A stretch of 64,000 nt of DNA from Pseudomonas azotoformans. Its GTDB lineage: Bacteria; Pseudomonadota; Gammaproteobacteria; Pseudomonadales; Pseudomonadaceae. The DNA is taken from the NCBI RefSeq assembly GCF_900103345.1, contig NZ_LT629702.1, positions 3,348,001 to 3,412,000 of the forward strand. Reading direction: 5' to 3'. Under the pieces are notes generated by a model, which was not told the DNA's origin, did no database searches, and saw only the letters and a list, made by a program, of their open reading frames with translations. Made by a program: the position numbers and the translations under genes. This document shows positions 47,855-57,603 of the stretch, one piece after another; position 1 is the first letter of the stretch; the number at the start of each line of letters is the position of its first letter.

Positions 47855-48379
47855 TCAGAGACGCAGGCGCCCGCCACGACTGCGTGCCGTGCCCAGGCCG
47901 TGAGGCAGCAAGCTTGAGCGAGTGTGCGCATGGCAAATGGCAATAGCCAGGGCGTCCGAGGCGTCGATCTGCGGTTTTGAAGTGAGCTTGAGCATGTGCA
48001 TGACCATCATCTGCACCTGCTCTTTGTTCGCCGCGCCGGTGCCGACCACAGCCTGCTTGACCTGGGTGGCGGTGTACTCGGCGATTTCCATGCCCTCCTC
48101 GGCGCCGGCAACGATGGCGGCGCCACGGGCCTGGCCAAGCTTCAACGCGGAGTCGGCATTCTTCGCCATGAACACCTTTTCGATGCCCATGGTCACCGGC
48201 CCGTAGGTCTGGATCACTTCACGCACGCCGCGATAGACGATCTGCAGGCGCTCGGCCAACTCGCCCGCGCCGGTACGGATACAGCCCGAAGCCACATACA
48301 CGCAGCCACGCGAGGTCTGTTGCACCACACCAAAACCGGTGACGCGCGAACCGGGGTCGATACCTAGGATTAAAGTCAT
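47855..48379 (-). CDS. ruvC: RuvC, Holliday-junction resolvase
   Basis: The 174-residue nuclease has acidic catalytic residues in [28 protein letters not shown] and the [12 protein letters not shown] block. The ATG at 48379 is right for the family; the open frame to 48487 is REPIN sequence. It is 64 bases upstream of ruvA. The order ruvC-ruvA-ruvB is normal for Pseudomonas. Confidence 0.97.
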   Translation of the reverse strand: MTLILGIDPGSRVTGFGVVQQTSRGCVYVASGCIRTGAGELAERLQIVYRGVREVIQTYGPVTMGIEKVFMAKNADSALKLGQARGAAIVAGAEEGMEIAEYTATQVKQAVVGTGAANKEQVQMMVMHMLKLTSKPQIDASDALAIAICHAHTRSSLLPHGLGTARSRGGRLRL

Positions 48380-48428
48380 AACGCCTGCGGGTTGGGTAAA
48401 CACAATTTTTGATACAGAGAAGACCCCA

Positions 48429-48516
48429 TGTGGGAGGGGGCTTGCCCCCGATAGCGGTGGATCAGTCGATTTATACGTAACTGACACACTGTCATCGGGG
48501 GCAAGCCCCCTCCCAC
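48429..48516. repeat. REPIN, GCTTGCCCCC type
   Basis: The units are at 48429-48452 and 48494-48516, between yebC and ruvC. Confidence 0.9.
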
Positions 48517-48536
48517 TTTTTGATCTACATCGCCCT

Positions 48537-49283
48537 TCAGCCTAGCTGTTCGGCCACAGACTCTGGGATATCCGCATTCGAATAAACGTTCTGCACATCA
48601 TCCAGGTCTTCGAGCATGTCCAGCATCTTCAGCACTTTCTGCGCACCGTCCAGGTCCAGCTCGGCGCTGGTGGTCGGCAACATCACGATTTCCGCGTCAG
48701 TACCTTTGAAACCGGCGGCTTCCAGGGCATTACGCACGGCGTAGAAGCTGGCGAACGAGGTAAACACGTCGATTGAACCGTCTTCGTTGGTCACCACATC
48801 GTCGGCATCGGCTTCCATGGCCGCTTCCATCAGCGCGTCTTCATCGGTGCCCGGCGCGAAGGAGATCTGCCCCTTGCGCTCGAACAGGTAGGCCACCGAA
48901 CCGTCAGTGCCGAGGTTGCCACCACATTTGCTGAAAGCGTGGCGCACAGCGGCGGCAGTACGGTTGCGGTTGTCGGTCATGCACTCGACCATCACCGCCA
49001 CACCGCCCGGGCCGTAGCCTTCGTAGCTCAGCTCGACCATGTCGTCGGTATCGGCCGCACCGGCGCCACGGGCCACGGCGCGGTCGATGATGTCGCGGCT
49101 CATGTTGGCACCCAGGGCCTTGTCCAGCGCCAGGCGCAGACGCGGGTTGGAGCCCGGGTCACCCCCACCCTGGCGGGCAGCGACGGTCAGCTCGCGGATC
49201 CACTTGGTGAAAATCTTGCCTTTCTTGGCATCCTGACGCTCTTTGCGGTGCTTGATGTTCGCCCACTTGGAATGGCCAGCCAT
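48537..49283 (-). CDS. yebC: YebC/PmpR-family protein
   Basis: The 248-residue product starts [20 protein letters not shown] and contains [26 protein letters not shown], the signature of the family. PmpR represses the quorum-sensing pqsR gene in P. aeruginosa, while related YebC proteins have lately been tied to relieving ribosome stalls at proline stretches. Which role applies cannot be read here. The ATG at 49283 is chosen over a longer frame. Confidence 0.94.
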   Translation of the reverse strand: MAGHSKWANIKHRKERQDAKKGKIFTKWIRELTVAARQGGGDPGSNPRLRLALDKALGANMSRDIIDRAVARGAGAADTDDMVELSYEGYGPGGVAVMVECMTDNRNRTAAAVRHAFSKCGGNLGTDGSVAYLFERKGQISFAPGTDEDALMEAAMEADADDVVTNEDGSIDVFTSFASFYAVRNALEAAGFKGTDAEIVMLPTTSAELDLDGAQKVLKMLDMLEDLDDVQNVYSNADIPESVAEQLG

Positions 49284-49353
49284 AACACAACTCCAAAAAT
49301 TCTCTAGAAACCTTATCAATTCCGCCCCAGGCGGAATGCAACCCTTGTAACGC

Positions 49354-49382
49354 AAAGGCGCATCCGAAGATGCGCCTTTTTA
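49354..49382. terminator. terminator between aspS and yebC
   Basis: AAGGCGCATC-CGAA-GATGCGCCTT is a 10-bp stem with short A/T flanks. It lies 38 bases beyond the aspS stop; a smaller stem (ATTCCGCC-CCAG-GCGGAAT) is at ~49319. Confidence 0.75.
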
Positions 49383-49419
49383 GACTGCGTAAACCTCAGT
49401 GCGCTTTCACGCAGCAGCC

Positions 49420-51195
49420 TTACTCAGCCTTCGGCGTCTCGCGCAGACGGATGTGCAGCTCGCGCAGTGCCTTGGCATCCACCACACCTGGAGCCTGGGT
49501 CATGACGTCCGCAGCGCTCTGGGTTTTCGGGAAGGCGATCACTTCACGGATCGACTGGGCGCCGGTCATCAGCATCACCAGACGGTCCAGGCCGAACGCC
49601 AGGCCACCGTGCGGCGGCGCGCCGTATTTCAGGGCGTCGAGCAGGAAGCCGAACTTCTCTTCCTGTTCCGCTTCGTTGATGCCCAACAGGCGGAACACCG
49701 CTTGCTGCATCTCTTTGCGGTGGATACGGATCGAACCGCCACCCAGTTCGGTGCCGTTGAGCACCATGTCGTAGGCACGGGACAGCGCGCCAGCCGGGTT
49801 GGCTTCCAGTTCGGCCGGCGAGCACTTCGGCGCGGTGAACGGGTGGTGCAAGGCGCTGAAGCTGCCGTCGTCGTTCTCTTCGAACATCGGGAAGTCAACG
49901 ACCCACATCGGAGCCCACTCGCAGGTCAGCAGGTTCAGGTCGTGACCCAGCTTGATGCGCAGCGCACCCAGGGCTTCACTGACGATCTTGGCCTTGTCGG
50001 CGCCGAAGAACACGATGTCGCCGTCGACTGCACCGACGCGATCGAGGATCGCGTTCAGGTTGTCCAGAGGAATGTTCTTGACGATCGGCGATTGCAGGCC
50101 GTCAACGCCATTGGCGCGCTCGTTGACCTTGATGTACGCCAGGCCCTTGGCACCGTAGATGCCGACGAACTTGGTGTAGTCGTCGATCTGCTTGCGCGGC
50201 ATGCTCGCGCCGCCAGGCACGCGCAGTGCTGCAATGCGGCATTTCGGATCGTTGGCCGGACCGCTGAACACCTTGAAGTCGACTTCTTTCAACTGGTCGG
50301 CAACGTCTACCAGTTCCAGCGGGTTACGCAGGTCTGGCTTGTCGGAACCGTAGCGGCGCATGGCTTCTTCGAAGGTCATGTGCGGGAAGTCGCCGAACTC
50401 CAGGTCCAGCACTTCCTTGAACAGGTTGCGGATCATTTGTTCAGTCAGGCCCATGATCTCTTTTTCATCGAGGAAGCTGGTCTCGATGTCGATCTGGGTG
50501 AATTCAGGCTGGCGGTCAGCGCGCAGGTCTTCGTCGCGGAAGCACTTGGCGATCTGGTAGTAGCGGTCGAAGCCGGCGACCATCAGCAGTTGCTTGAACA
50601 ACTGAGGCGATTGCGGCAGGGCGAAGAATGAACCGGCGTGGGTACGGCTAGGCACCAGGTAGTCGCGCGCGCCTTCCGGGGTGGCCCGGGTCAGGATCGG
50701 CGTTTCTACGTCCAGGAAACCGTTTTCGTCGAGGAAACGACGGATGCTGGTGGTCATGCGCGAACGCAGGCGCAGCTTCTCGGCCATTTCCGGACGACGC
50801 AGGTCCAGGAAGCGATAGCGCAGGCGGGTTTCTTCGCCCACGTCAGAGTATTCGTTGAGTGGGAACGGCGGGGTTTCCGACTCGTTCAGCACTTCCAGCT
50901 CATAGCCCAGCACTTCGATCCCGCCGGACGCCATGTTCTTGTTCACGGCACCCGCCGGACGCAGGCGAACCTTGCCGGTGATCTTCACAACGTATTCGCT
51001 GCGCACGCGGTCGGCGGCGGCGAAGCTTTCGGCGCGATCCGGGTCGAACACCACCTGGGCCAGACCATCACGATCACGGATATCGAGGAAGATCACCCCG
51101 CCGTGGTCGCGGCGACGGTGAACCCATCCGCAAAGGGTGATTTCCTGACCTTCCAGGGTCTCGTTCAGTTGGCCGCAATAGTGGCTGCGCATCAT
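49420..51195 (-). CDS. aspS: AspS, aspartyl-tRNA synthetase
   Basis: The 591-residue class II enzyme has an N-terminal OB fold ([37 protein letters not shown]), motif 2 [18 protein letters not shown] and motif 3 [15 protein letters not shown], with the bacterial GAD insertion between. In Pseudomonas it is non-discriminating and also charges tRNA-Asn when the amidotransferase route is used. The start at 51195 gives family length; 51192 is the alternative. Confidence 0.97.
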   Translation of the reverse strand: MMRSHYCGQLNETLEGQEITLCGWVHRRRDHGGVIFLDIRDRDGLAQVVFDPDRAESFAAADRVRSEYVVKITGKVRLRPAGAVNKNMASGGIEVLGYELEVLNESETPPFPLNEYSDVGEETRLRYRFLDLRRPEMAEKLRLRSRMTTSIRRFLDENGFLDVETPILTRATPEGARDYLVPSRTHAGSFFALPQSPQLFKQLLMVAGFDRYYQIAKCFRDEDLRADRQPEFTQIDIETSFLDEKEIMGLTEQMIRNLFKEVLDLEFGDFPHMTFEEAMRRYGSDKPDLRNPLELVDVADQLKEVDFKVFSGPANDPKCRIAALRVPGGASMPRKQIDDYTKFVGIYGAKGLAYIKVNERANGVDGLQSPIVKNIPLDNLNAILDRVGAVDGDIVFFGADKAKIVSEALGALRIKLGHDLNLLTCEWAPMWVVDFPMFEENDDGSFSALHHPFTAPKCSPAELEANPAGALSRAYDMVLNGTELGGGSIRIHRKEMQQAVFRLLGINEAEQEEKFGFLLDALKYGAPPHGGLAFGLDRLVMLMTGAQSIREVIAFPKTQSAADVMTQAPGVVDAKALRELHIRLRETPKAE

Positions 51196-51302
51196 GGTAG
51201 TGGTTTCACTTCTCGTAATTCGAAATTCGGTGGAGGCCTGCCTCGTCACCGTACATTAAAGCAGGGGACGGATAATGCAGGAGCCTGCGCGTAGAGTTCA
51301 AC

Positions 51303-51524
51303 TCAGTCTGCTTTGTCGCCGCCGGCGAGGTTCTTCTTCGAGCCGGTCTTGAAGTCGGTCTCGTACCAGCCGTTGCCGCTCAAGCGGAAGCCCGGCATGG
51401 ACAACATCTTCTTGAGCTCTGGCGCCTGGCAGGCTGGGCAATCGACCAGCGGTGCTGCGCTAATCTTCTGAATGGCTTCCAACTGATGACCGCAGGAAGC
51501 ACATTGGTAGTCGTACATGGGCAT
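51303..51524 (-). CDS. FmdB-family zinc-ribbon protein
   Basis: The 73-residue protein MPMYDYQCASCGHQLEAIQK has a second CPAC pair, forming a zinc ribbon of the FmdB regulatory-protein type. Function is unknown. In Pseudomonas it typically sits upstream of aspS, as here. Confidence 0.9.
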   Translation of the reverse strand: MPMYDYQCASCGHQLEAIQKISAAPLVDCPACQAPELKKMLSMPGFRLSGNGWYETDFKTGSKKNLAGGDKAD

Positions 51525-51690
51525 GGCGATGTCTCGGCGATCAGAACGTTACTGCGCCACGCCTGCCCTACGGGTCCGCAGCATGCGTAGCAAAGCGCGG
51601 GATTATATCCGGTAAATCGAGGCAGCGCAGCCGGCATTCTGCCCGGGGCCCTGCCCGCCATGATAGAGGGCCGGCCCCGAAGCCCGGTGG

Positions 51691-52035
51691 CTATACCGGT
51701 GAACAGGCGGGTTCAGCACGCCCCTTCAGGACGTGCACCACACAAACCACCCTGACCAACCCACTGAAGTTCTTCACCCCGCCATAACGCAAGTGCACTT
51801 CCCGATCAACATAAGACAGCAACGCACTGACTGAGCAGGCATTGATCCTGGCGATTTCCGTGAGGATATTCCAATAGATCTGCTCCAGCCGCAGGCACGT
51901 GGAAAACCCATTGAGCCTTACCGATCGGGACAGCGGCTTGGCCAGTCCCATATCGAACCCTTTTGCAAACGGGTCGATCTTTATCTTATGAAAACCACCG
52001 GTTTCCATCACTCCATTACCCACTCCGCGTGACAT
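51691..52035 (-). CDS. ribbon-helix-helix domain protein
   Basis: The 114-residue product contains SRSVRLNGFSTCLRLEQIYWNILTEIARINACSVSALLSYVDREV, which reads as a ribbon-helix-helix DNA-binding domain (RHH_4 type), followed by LRYGGVKNFSGLVRVVCVVHV. I start at the ATG at 52035 (CAGGTGT upstream); an ATG at 52008 and a longer frame to 52206 are possible. The target is unknown. It lies between aspS/FmdB and the Dps-like gene. Confidence 0.7.
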   Translation of the reverse strand: MSRGVGNGVMETGGFHKIKIDPFAKGFDMGLAKPLSRSVRLNGFSTCLRLEQIYWNILTEIARINACSVSALLSYVDREVHLRYGGVKNFSGLVRVVCVVHVLKGRAEPACSPV

Positions 52036-52215
52036 ACACCTGACACTCCATTGCCAAACAACCGCCCATGGGTACTCCCATTGGGCAATGGCCCTATAAA
52101 ACAGCAGGGAGCGGCGGGCAGCCAGAAGACGCGGAGTTGATCGGCGTAGGACAACGCCAGGAAATGCGCGGAAACAAGCGAGCGGCGCCAGGGCGACGCC
52201 ACTCAAGGCCAGCGT

Positions 52216-52689
52216 TTACTGATTCTCAAGCAGGGAACGCAGCATCCACGCAGTTTTCTCATGCACCTGCATACGCTGGGTCAGCAGGTCAGCCGTCGGC
52301 TCATCGCTGACCTTGTCGAGCAGCGGGAAGATACCGCGCGCGGTGCGGGTGACCGCTTCCTGGCCAGCCACCAGTTGCTTGATCATCTCTTCGGCGCTGG
52401 GCACGCCCTCTTCTTCCTTGATGGAAGAAAGACGCGCATAGATGGAGTAGGCACCCGGCGCCGGAAAACCCAGGGCACGGATACGCTCGGCAATGGAATC
52501 CACTGCCAGCGCCAGTTCGTTGTACTGCTCTTCAAACATCAAGTGCAGCGTACGGAACATGGGGCCCGTGACGTTCCAATGGAAGTTGTGGGTCTTCAGA
52601 TACAGAACATAGGTATCGGAAAGCAGTCGCGAAAGCCCGTCGACGATAGATTTACGATCTTCTTCACTGATACCGATATCGATTGCCAT
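52216..52689 (-). CDS. Dps-like ferritin protein
   Basis: The 157-residue four-helix product has the Dps ferroxidase pattern: [20 protein letters not shown] with His residues, then [27 protein letters not shown]. Dps dodecamers store iron with peroxide and protect DNA. The N-terminus lacks the lysine-rich DNA-binding tail of E. coli Dps. The start ATG at 52689 is used; the longer frame to 52719 begins with a non-typical peptide. Confidence 0.9.
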   Translation of the reverse strand: MAIDIGISEEDRKSIVDGLSRLLSDTYVLYLKTHNFHWNVTGPMFRTLHLMFEEQYNELALAVDSIAERIRALGFPAPGAYSIYARLSSIKEEEGVPSAEEMIKQLVAGQEAVTRTARGIFPLLDKVSDEPTADLLTQRMQVHEKTAWMLRSLLENQ

Positions 52690-53087
52690 GTTTATCCCCT
52701 TCAATTGACAAGCATTCATTGATCAGGTGCAGGACCACTCTAGCAAGAGTGCTGGTGATGCGCAGCCCGGCGCGGCAATTGGCCCCGGCGCGGCCCAAGC
52801 CTTTGAGGCAAGTAGGAAACTTCCCTACTGACCGTTTGAAAAAGCCTGCACGTGTCTAGGACAAGCGTTTGCCGCAGAAATGCCGTCGCCCTTGCAATAC
52901 CCCGAAATGCTTGATTTGAGTAGGCACAGCCTTTGCTGTTAAATAGATGGCGTGTCGCCGCCGTTACTTTCTGCGGCAGCGGCATAGGCTGATACCCCGC
53001 GCACGTGCCCAACGCCTCCCATTGTTCAGAAGCGAACCGTGCCAGTCAGCTCTTCCTTGTGATCCGTCTTAACGTGAGTTGATCAAA
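52690..53087. promoter_or_regulatory. divergent promoter region of dps-like and csp-fusion genes
   Basis: This 398-bp region has no convincing gene. It includes a small stem AGTAGGAA/TTCCCTACT at 52811-52829, and two CCGGCGCGG repeats near 52767 and 52785. No clear OxyR or RpoS motif was recognised. Short frames on the minus strand (52740-53012) look non-coding. Confidence 0.5.
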
Positions 53088-53690
53088 ATGTTGAAAATCG
53101 TCCACCTGCTAACGGGCGTTGCAGCTTTGCTGCTGTCCTTTATCCCGAGCCTGCAGCCTGAAAGCCTGCCGTATCTGGAACAACACGACGCTCTATACCT
53201 GGCCATGTTCGGCCTTCTTAACCTGACGCTGGCACCGGTGATCCCTTACTGGAACAAAGGCCCACGTCATCAACTGCAAAACCTGGTCAGCGCACTGCTG
53301 GTACTGACCGTTGTCGTACAAACCCTCACCCTCCTGGCACCCATGCCTGAAGTCGGCGGCCACCCGGCCATCCTGCTCAGCCTGGTGATCGCTGTGGTCG
53401 CCATCGTTCTTCACCTGGCCATCAGCTTCTACCGTTCGTCCCCTGCGGCCTCGTCGCAAACCTACGACATGACCAATCGGGATACCGGTACCGTCAAGTG
53501 GTTCAACACATCCAAAGGCTTCGGCTTTATTTCCCGTGATTCGGGCGACGATATCTTCGTCCACTTCCGGGCCATTCGCGGCGAAGGCCATCGCGTCCTG
53601 GTGGAAGGCCAGCGTGTGGAATTCTCCGTGATGAATCGCGACAAAGGCCTGCAGGCCGAAGACGTGATCGCTGCGCTGCCGCGTCGCTGA
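53088..53690 (+). CDS. membrane protein with C-terminal cold-shock domain
   Basis: The 200-residue fusion has about four hydrophobic helices in residues ~1-120 ([74 protein letters not shown]), a linker, then a cold-shock domain (~132-200) with [20 protein letters not shown] and DIFVHFRAI. The cytosolic CSD should bind RNA or ssDNA at the membrane. Such proteins occur in Pseudomonas upstream of slyX, but their role is not known to me. The ATG at 53088 is preferred to a TTG at 53079. Confidence 0.85.
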   Translation: MLKIVHLLTGVAALLLSFIPSLQPESLPYLEQHDALYLAMFGLLNLTLAPVIPYWNKGPRHQLQNLVSALLVLTVVVQTLTLLAPMPEVGGHPAILLSLVIAVVAIVLHLAISFYRSSPAASSQTYDMTNRDTGTVKWFNTSKGFGFISRDSGDDIFVHFRAIRGEGHRVLVEGQRVEFSVMNRDKGLQAEDVIAALPRR

Positions 53691-53705
53691 TCCCAGCCTT
53701 CGCAG

Positions 53706-53749
53706 CAAAAAAAACCGCGATCCAGCCAGGCTGGGTCGCGGTTTTTTTA
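53706..53749. terminator. bidirectional terminator
   Basis: A-tract, AACCGCGA and CCAGCC arms, GGCTGG and TCGCGGTT, then a T-tract: a strong stem between the convergent csp-fusion and slyX genes. Confidence 0.9.
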
Positions 53750-53759
53750 TGCGCAGCTA

Positions 53760-53966
53760 TTAATAGTGAGGCGGCGGCGCTTCTTCTTCGGAGGTTTCGA
53801 ATTGGCCGCCCATTTCTTCCTGGCGTTTGAGCAGCGCAGTCATCTGCAGTTGCAGGCGTTCTACCGCACGCTGCTGGGTGACGAGGATGTCATTGAGGGT
53901 CTCAATGGTGTCGTCCTGGAAGGCCAGGCGGCTTTCCAGGTCGGTGACGCGGTCTTGCAGGTCCAT
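53760..53966 (-). CDS. slyX: SlyX
   Basis: The 68-residue coiled-coil protein [20 protein letters not shown], with [20 protein letters not shown] and the conserved C-terminal APPPHY, matches SlyX. The function is unknown; it forms trimeric or dimeric coiled coils. It is 3 bases downstream of the HIT gene. Confidence 0.9.
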   Translation of the reverse strand: MDLQDRVTDLESRLAFQDDTIETLNDILVTQQRAVERLQLQMTALLKRQEEMGGQFETSEEEAPPPHY

Positions 53967-53969
53967 GAT

Positions 53970-54395
53970 TCAGCCCTGGTTAAATATGAAGTCGGCGGGC
54001 AACAGCTCGCGCAGACGGGCGCGGATGGCAGCGACTTGCTCATCGGTGTAAGGCTGCGCCGGATGTTTGCCCCATACCGGCGCCGGCCAGGCAGCATCGT
54101 CGCGCTTGCGCACGATCACATGCACGTGCAACTGGCTGACCACATTGCCCAGGGCGCCGATGTTCATCTTGTCGGCGGCCAAGCCTTCATTCAGCAACTG
54201 GGCCAAGGCCGTCGTCTCTTGCCACAAACGCTGCTGGTCGGCGACATCCAGTTGAAACACTTCGCTGATAGCGTTGATGCGTGGCACCAGGATGAACCAC
54301 GGGTAGTTCGAGTCATTGGACAGCAGCAGGCGGCATAGCGGGAAGTCCCCGATGACCAGTGTGTCTTGTTGCAGGCGTTGATCTAGGGCGAACAC
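53970..54395 (-). CDS. HIT-domain protein
   Basis: The 141-residue product belongs to the histidine-triad superfamily. The triad region reads NVVSQLHVHVIVR: the first His of H-x-H-x-H is replaced by Gln, while the second and third are kept. CRLLLSNDSNYPWFILVPRI is the N-terminal core. It is presumably a nucleotide hydrolase or transferase with an unknown substrate. The GTG at 54395 (VFALDQRLQQDT) has GGAG upstream. It overlaps no neighbour and is likely co-transcribed with slyX. Confidence 0.85.
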   Translation of the reverse strand: MFALDQRLQQDTLVIGDFPLCRLLLSNDSNYPWFILVPRINAISEVFQLDVADQQRLWQETTALAQLLNEGLAADKMNIGALGNVVSQLHVHVIVRKRDDAAWPAPVWGKHPAQPYTDEQVAAIRARLRELLPADFIFNQG

Positions 54396-55139
54396 CGCGG
54401 GCACTCCGTTCGGCAAGTCAGTTCAGGCGCCCAGCATACCTTCGAATGCGCCCGGCTTCACGGCGAATGCAGGAAAGCGCCGGCGCCAATGATGAAAAAA
54501 CATGCACCCTTTCGAGGCGGGCGAATATTTGAGCTACGCTAAACCGGGCCTCACCGGGACGCACCAAAATGACCCACTTGTGCTTCAAAGGGATCCGCCG
54601 ATTACCCACTCATGAGGGTGAACCGGTAACGTTTTTCCCTCGCACAAGTTTTATGCACCACCGAACAGGGGTAACACCACCGCGTCAAGCCCAAACCAAA
54701 CGGCGTAAAAAGCCCGTGCTTATGCGGTTTTTACACGTCCGTAAGGGTTTTCACGAAAAAATGACATTCGGTTACCGCTTTGTGCACGCTTGTTGCATTG
54801 ACACCTGCATCGTCGGCAACGACACCTGAATGGAAGCAGGTGTTTCGCGAAAAAAAACAGCAGCGTTTCAATGCGTATCAAGGAAGTGTTCAAACTTTGA
54901 AAAGGGTTTGGAAACAGTATTGAAGTTGTCAGTCCGGTTACAACAGGACTGTGAATTTGCGACATGGAGCTAGCAATTTACGACAGCCTCGTAAAGAAGC
55001 TGAAAGGATAGATGGGTAAGTATCGTCAATAGGGTCTGCGTGATATAACTTTGCGCCGACACATAAAAGAAAGAGCCGCCCAGATAAAAATACAGGTGGG
55101 ACGGCAGTACTCTTCCTAAAACCAAAGGAGCAAATCACG
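54396..55139. promoter_or_regulatory. long gene-free region upstream of the OprD-family porin
   Basis: This 744-bp region has no frame I would call a gene; several short frames exist on both strands but lack family features. It contains the OprD-type leader, with AAAGGAG at 55124-55130 before the start, repeated GACACCTG (54800, 54821) with an inverted CAGGTGT (54837-54843), and a moderately AT-rich stretch 54840-55080. Confidence 0.5.
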
Positions 55140-56438
55140 ATGCGCGTGATGAAGTGGAGCATGATCGCCCTGGCTGTTTCAGCAGGCACTACGCAGTTCG
55201 CAATGGCCTCTTCCCAGGACGACGCCAAAGGCTTTGTTGAAGACAGTACTTTCAGCATCAATACTCGCGCTCTGTATTTCAGCCGTGACTTCCGCAACGA
55301 ACCACTGGCTGGCTACGATAAAGTCAACGGCAAGAACAAAAGCCGCGCCGAAGAAACTGGCCTGGGCTTCAACGCCCTGTACCAATCGGGCTTCACCCAA
55401 GGCACCATCGGTGTCGGTGTTGACGTGATCGGCCTGTTGGGCGTCAAGCTCGACAGCGGCAAGGGTCGCGCCGGTACCGGCCTGTTCCCAACCGGTGCAG
55501 ACGGTCGTTCGCAGGACGATTACTCCAAAGGCGGCGGCGCGGTTAAATTCCGTATCTCCGATACTGTGCTGAAAGTGGGTGATCAGTACACCACAGCTCC
55601 AGTATTCGCCTCCGACGACAGCCGTTTGCTGCCTGAGCTGCCGCAAGGCATTTCGATCACCAGCAACGAGATCAAGGGCCTGAAACTGGAAGGCGGTCAC
55701 TTCACCTCCAGCGTCGCACAGAACCAGACCTTCCGTGACAGCCTGGGCCTGACGAAAACCGACTTTGCCGGCGCCGTCTACTCTTTCACCCCAGAAGTCA
55801 CTGGCAGCCTGTACTACGCAAAAACCGAAGATTACTTCCGTAAATGGTACAGCAACCTTAACTGGACCCACGCGCTGAGCAACGATCAGTCCTTCGCACT
55901 GGACTTCAACATCTACGACACGAAAAGCGACGGGGAAGGCAAGCAACGCGCTTACTACGACAAATCCGTCAAACTCGATAACCGAGCATTCAGCTTGCAG
56001 GGCGCGTACACCATTGGCGCTCACACCTTCACCCTGGCAGCTCAGAAGGTCACCGGTGACGGTGACTACGGCTACGGTGTAGATGGCGGCGGTTCCGTGT
56101 TCCTGGCCAACTCCATTGCCCGTTCAGACTTCAACGCCGAAGGCGAGAAGTCCTACCAGGCGCGTTATGACATCAACATGGCGACCTTCGGCATTCCAGG
56201 CCTGAGCTTCATGACTCGTTACGTAACCGGTAGCGGCGCTCAAACCGCCACGACCTCGAACGGCAAAGAGTGGGAACGCGATATCGAAGCCAAGTACGTG
56301 ATCCAGAGCGGTCCAGCCAAGGACCTGAGCCTGCGTCTGCGTCAAGCCACCTATCGTTCGGGTGATGGCGTTTACTACGGTTCGCCTTCGATCGACGAAC
56401 TGCGTCTGATCGCGAACTACCCGCTGAACATCTTGTAA
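55140..56438 (+). CDS. OprD-family outer membrane porin
   Basis: The 432-residue product starts with a signal peptide (MRVMKWSMIALAVSAGTTQF, cleaved near AMA-SS). Next is AKGFVEDSTFSINTRALYFS, followed by a barrel with YESGFTQGTIGVGVD-like, GGAVKFRISDTVLKVGDQ, APVFASDDSRLLP and QARYDINMATFGIPGLSFM blocks, ending in YPLNIL. This is the substrate-specific OprD/Occ channel family of Pseudomonas, used for small nutrients and, in some members, carbapenems. The locus next to slyX/HIT corresponds to oprD of P. aeruginosa, but orthology versus a paralogue is unresolved. Confidence 0.93.
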   Translation: MRVMKWSMIALAVSAGTTQFAMASSQDDAKGFVEDSTFSINTRALYFSRDFRNEPLAGYDKVNGKNKSRAEETGLGFNALYQSGFTQGTIGVGVDVIGLLGVKLDSGKGRAGTGLFPTGADGRSQDDYSKGGGAVKFRISDTVLKVGDQYTTAPVFASDDSRLLPELPQGISITSNEIKGLKLEGGHFTSSVAQNQTFRDSLGLTKTDFAGAVYSFTPEVTGSLYYAKTEDYFRKWYSNLNWTHALSNDQSFALDFNIYDTKSDGEGKQRAYYDKSVKLDNRAFSLQGAYTIGAHTFTLAAQKVTGDGDYGYGVDGGGSVFLANSIARSDFNAEGEKSYQARYDINMATFGIPGLSFMTRYVTGSGAQTATTSNGKEWERDIEAKYVIQSGPAKDLSLRLRQATYRSGDGVYYGSPSIDELRLIANYPLNIL

Positions 56439-56483
56439 TTGACGGTTTGATTACAACGATGACTTAAGGCCTCGGCCTTAAAC

Positions 56484-56524
56484 AAAAAGCCGCTCCTTTG
56501 TTTAACAAGGGAGCGGCTTTTTTA
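56484..56524 (+). terminator. intrinsic terminator of the porin gene
   Basis: AAAAGCCGCTCC and GGAGCGGC with TTTTTT flank a loop of about 16 bases, 45 bases after the stop codon. It is preceded by a short palindrome TTAAGGC-CTC-GGCCTTAA (56464-56481). Confidence 0.9.
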
Positions 56525-56625
56525 TGACTGCAATATTTCAGCGTAAAAAAATAACTAGCAAGCTAACTAACTAGATCAACGCCTCGAACCTGACCTGACG
56601 GCCAAGTTCAAGACGACTAACGCTG

Positions 56626-57468
56626 TTACTTGGCGGCTGTTTCCTGCATCACCCGAATAACCCGCTGCGGAAATGGAATATCAATCCCCGCCGCTTTTAA
56701 ACGGTCACGTGCCAGTTCGTTCAACATGAACACCACATCCCAATAATCCGCGGTCTTGGTCCAGCAACGCAGGGAAACGGTGATCGAACTGTCACCCAAG
56801 GTCGAAACCACCGCCACGGCAGCCGGATCGGCCAGCACGCGAGGGTCTTTCGCCAACTCCAGCAGCACTTCACGGGCTTTCTGCAGATCAGCCTCATAGT
56901 CCACCCCCACATCAAACACCACCTTGCGGGTCGGCTGGCGGTTGGTGTTGGTGATGAGCCCGTTGGACAGGCTGCCGTTAGGGATGATCACAGTCTTGTT
57001 ATCACCGGTGCGCAGCACGGTGTGGAAGATCTGGATGCTGTCGACGGTGCCCGAGGTGCCCTGGGCTTCGATCCAGTCACCAATGCGGAACGGGCGGAAC
57101 AGCAGAATCAGCACGCCGCCGGCGAAGTTCGCCAGGCTGCCTTGCAAGGCCAGGCCAATGGCCAGGGTGGCGGCACCAATCGCGGCCACGAACGAGGTGG
57201 TTGCCACGCCGATCATCGAGGCCACGTTGACCACCAGCATGACTTTAAGCGCAATGTTCGCCAGGCTGGTGATGAAGTGTTGCAGCGCCAGGTCAGCATT
57301 ACGCAGTGCCAGCAAACGACCTACTCGATGGGTCAACACGTTGATCAGCCACCAACCGATGGCCAGGGTGACCAACGCCAGCAAAAACCGGCTGCCGTAC
57401 TCCATGATCATCGGCAGCCACGACTCTGAGGTCTTGATCAGGTGATCCACTTCAGCATTCAAATCCAT
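56626..57468 (-). CDS. mscS: MscS-type small mechanosensitive channel
   Basis: The 280-residue channel has three helices: TM1 and TM2 in residues ~25-90 and the glycine/alanine-rich pore helix near GAATLAIGLALQGSLANFAGGV. The beta domain (FRPFRIGDWIEAQGTSGTVD, TVLRTGDNKTVIIPNGSLSN) is typical. It opens under hypo-osmotic shock. Length matches E. coli MscS (286). It is 157 bases from yajQ in the same direction as that gene. Confidence 0.93.
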   Translation of the reverse strand: MDLNAEVDHLIKTSESWLPMIMEYGSRFLLALVTLAIGWWLINVLTHRVGRLLALRNADLALQHFITSLANIALKVMLVVNVASMIGVATTSFVAAIGAATLAIGLALQGSLANFAGGVLILLFRPFRIGDWIEAQGTSGTVDSIQIFHTVLRTGDNKTVIIPNGSLSNGLITNTNRQPTRKVVFDVGVDYEADLQKAREVLLELAKDPRVLADPAAVAVVSTLGDSSITVSLRCWTKTADYWDVVFMLNELARDRLKAAGIDIPFPQRVIRVMQETAAK

Positions 57469-57520
57469 CTACATTCTCCTGGTTACCGGATGTTCGGTGT
57501 AGTGAGTGGCCATAAAAGCA

Positions 57521-57542
57521 ATTGAGCCCCGAAGGGCTCAAT
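57521..57542. terminator. short hairpin after yajQ
   Basis: ATTGAGCCC-CGAA-GGGCTCAAT is a 9-bp perfect stem between yajQ and mscS, with no long T-tract. Confidence 0.55.
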
Positions 57543-57603
57543 AGTAGGCGCAGGTTGTGGGGCGTGGGACGTCAAAAACGCCCGCAGGTTCCCCAATGTG
57601 CCA

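Noticed and set aside
52740..53012. 90-codon frame on the minus strand between dps-like and csp-fusion genes
   Set aside because: No Shine-Dalgarno, mixed composition, and it spans the promoters of both flanking genes.
54418..54829. Possible small genes in the region before the OprD porin
   Set aside because: Starts lack good ribosome-binding sites, the translated products have no features, and frames overlap on both strands.
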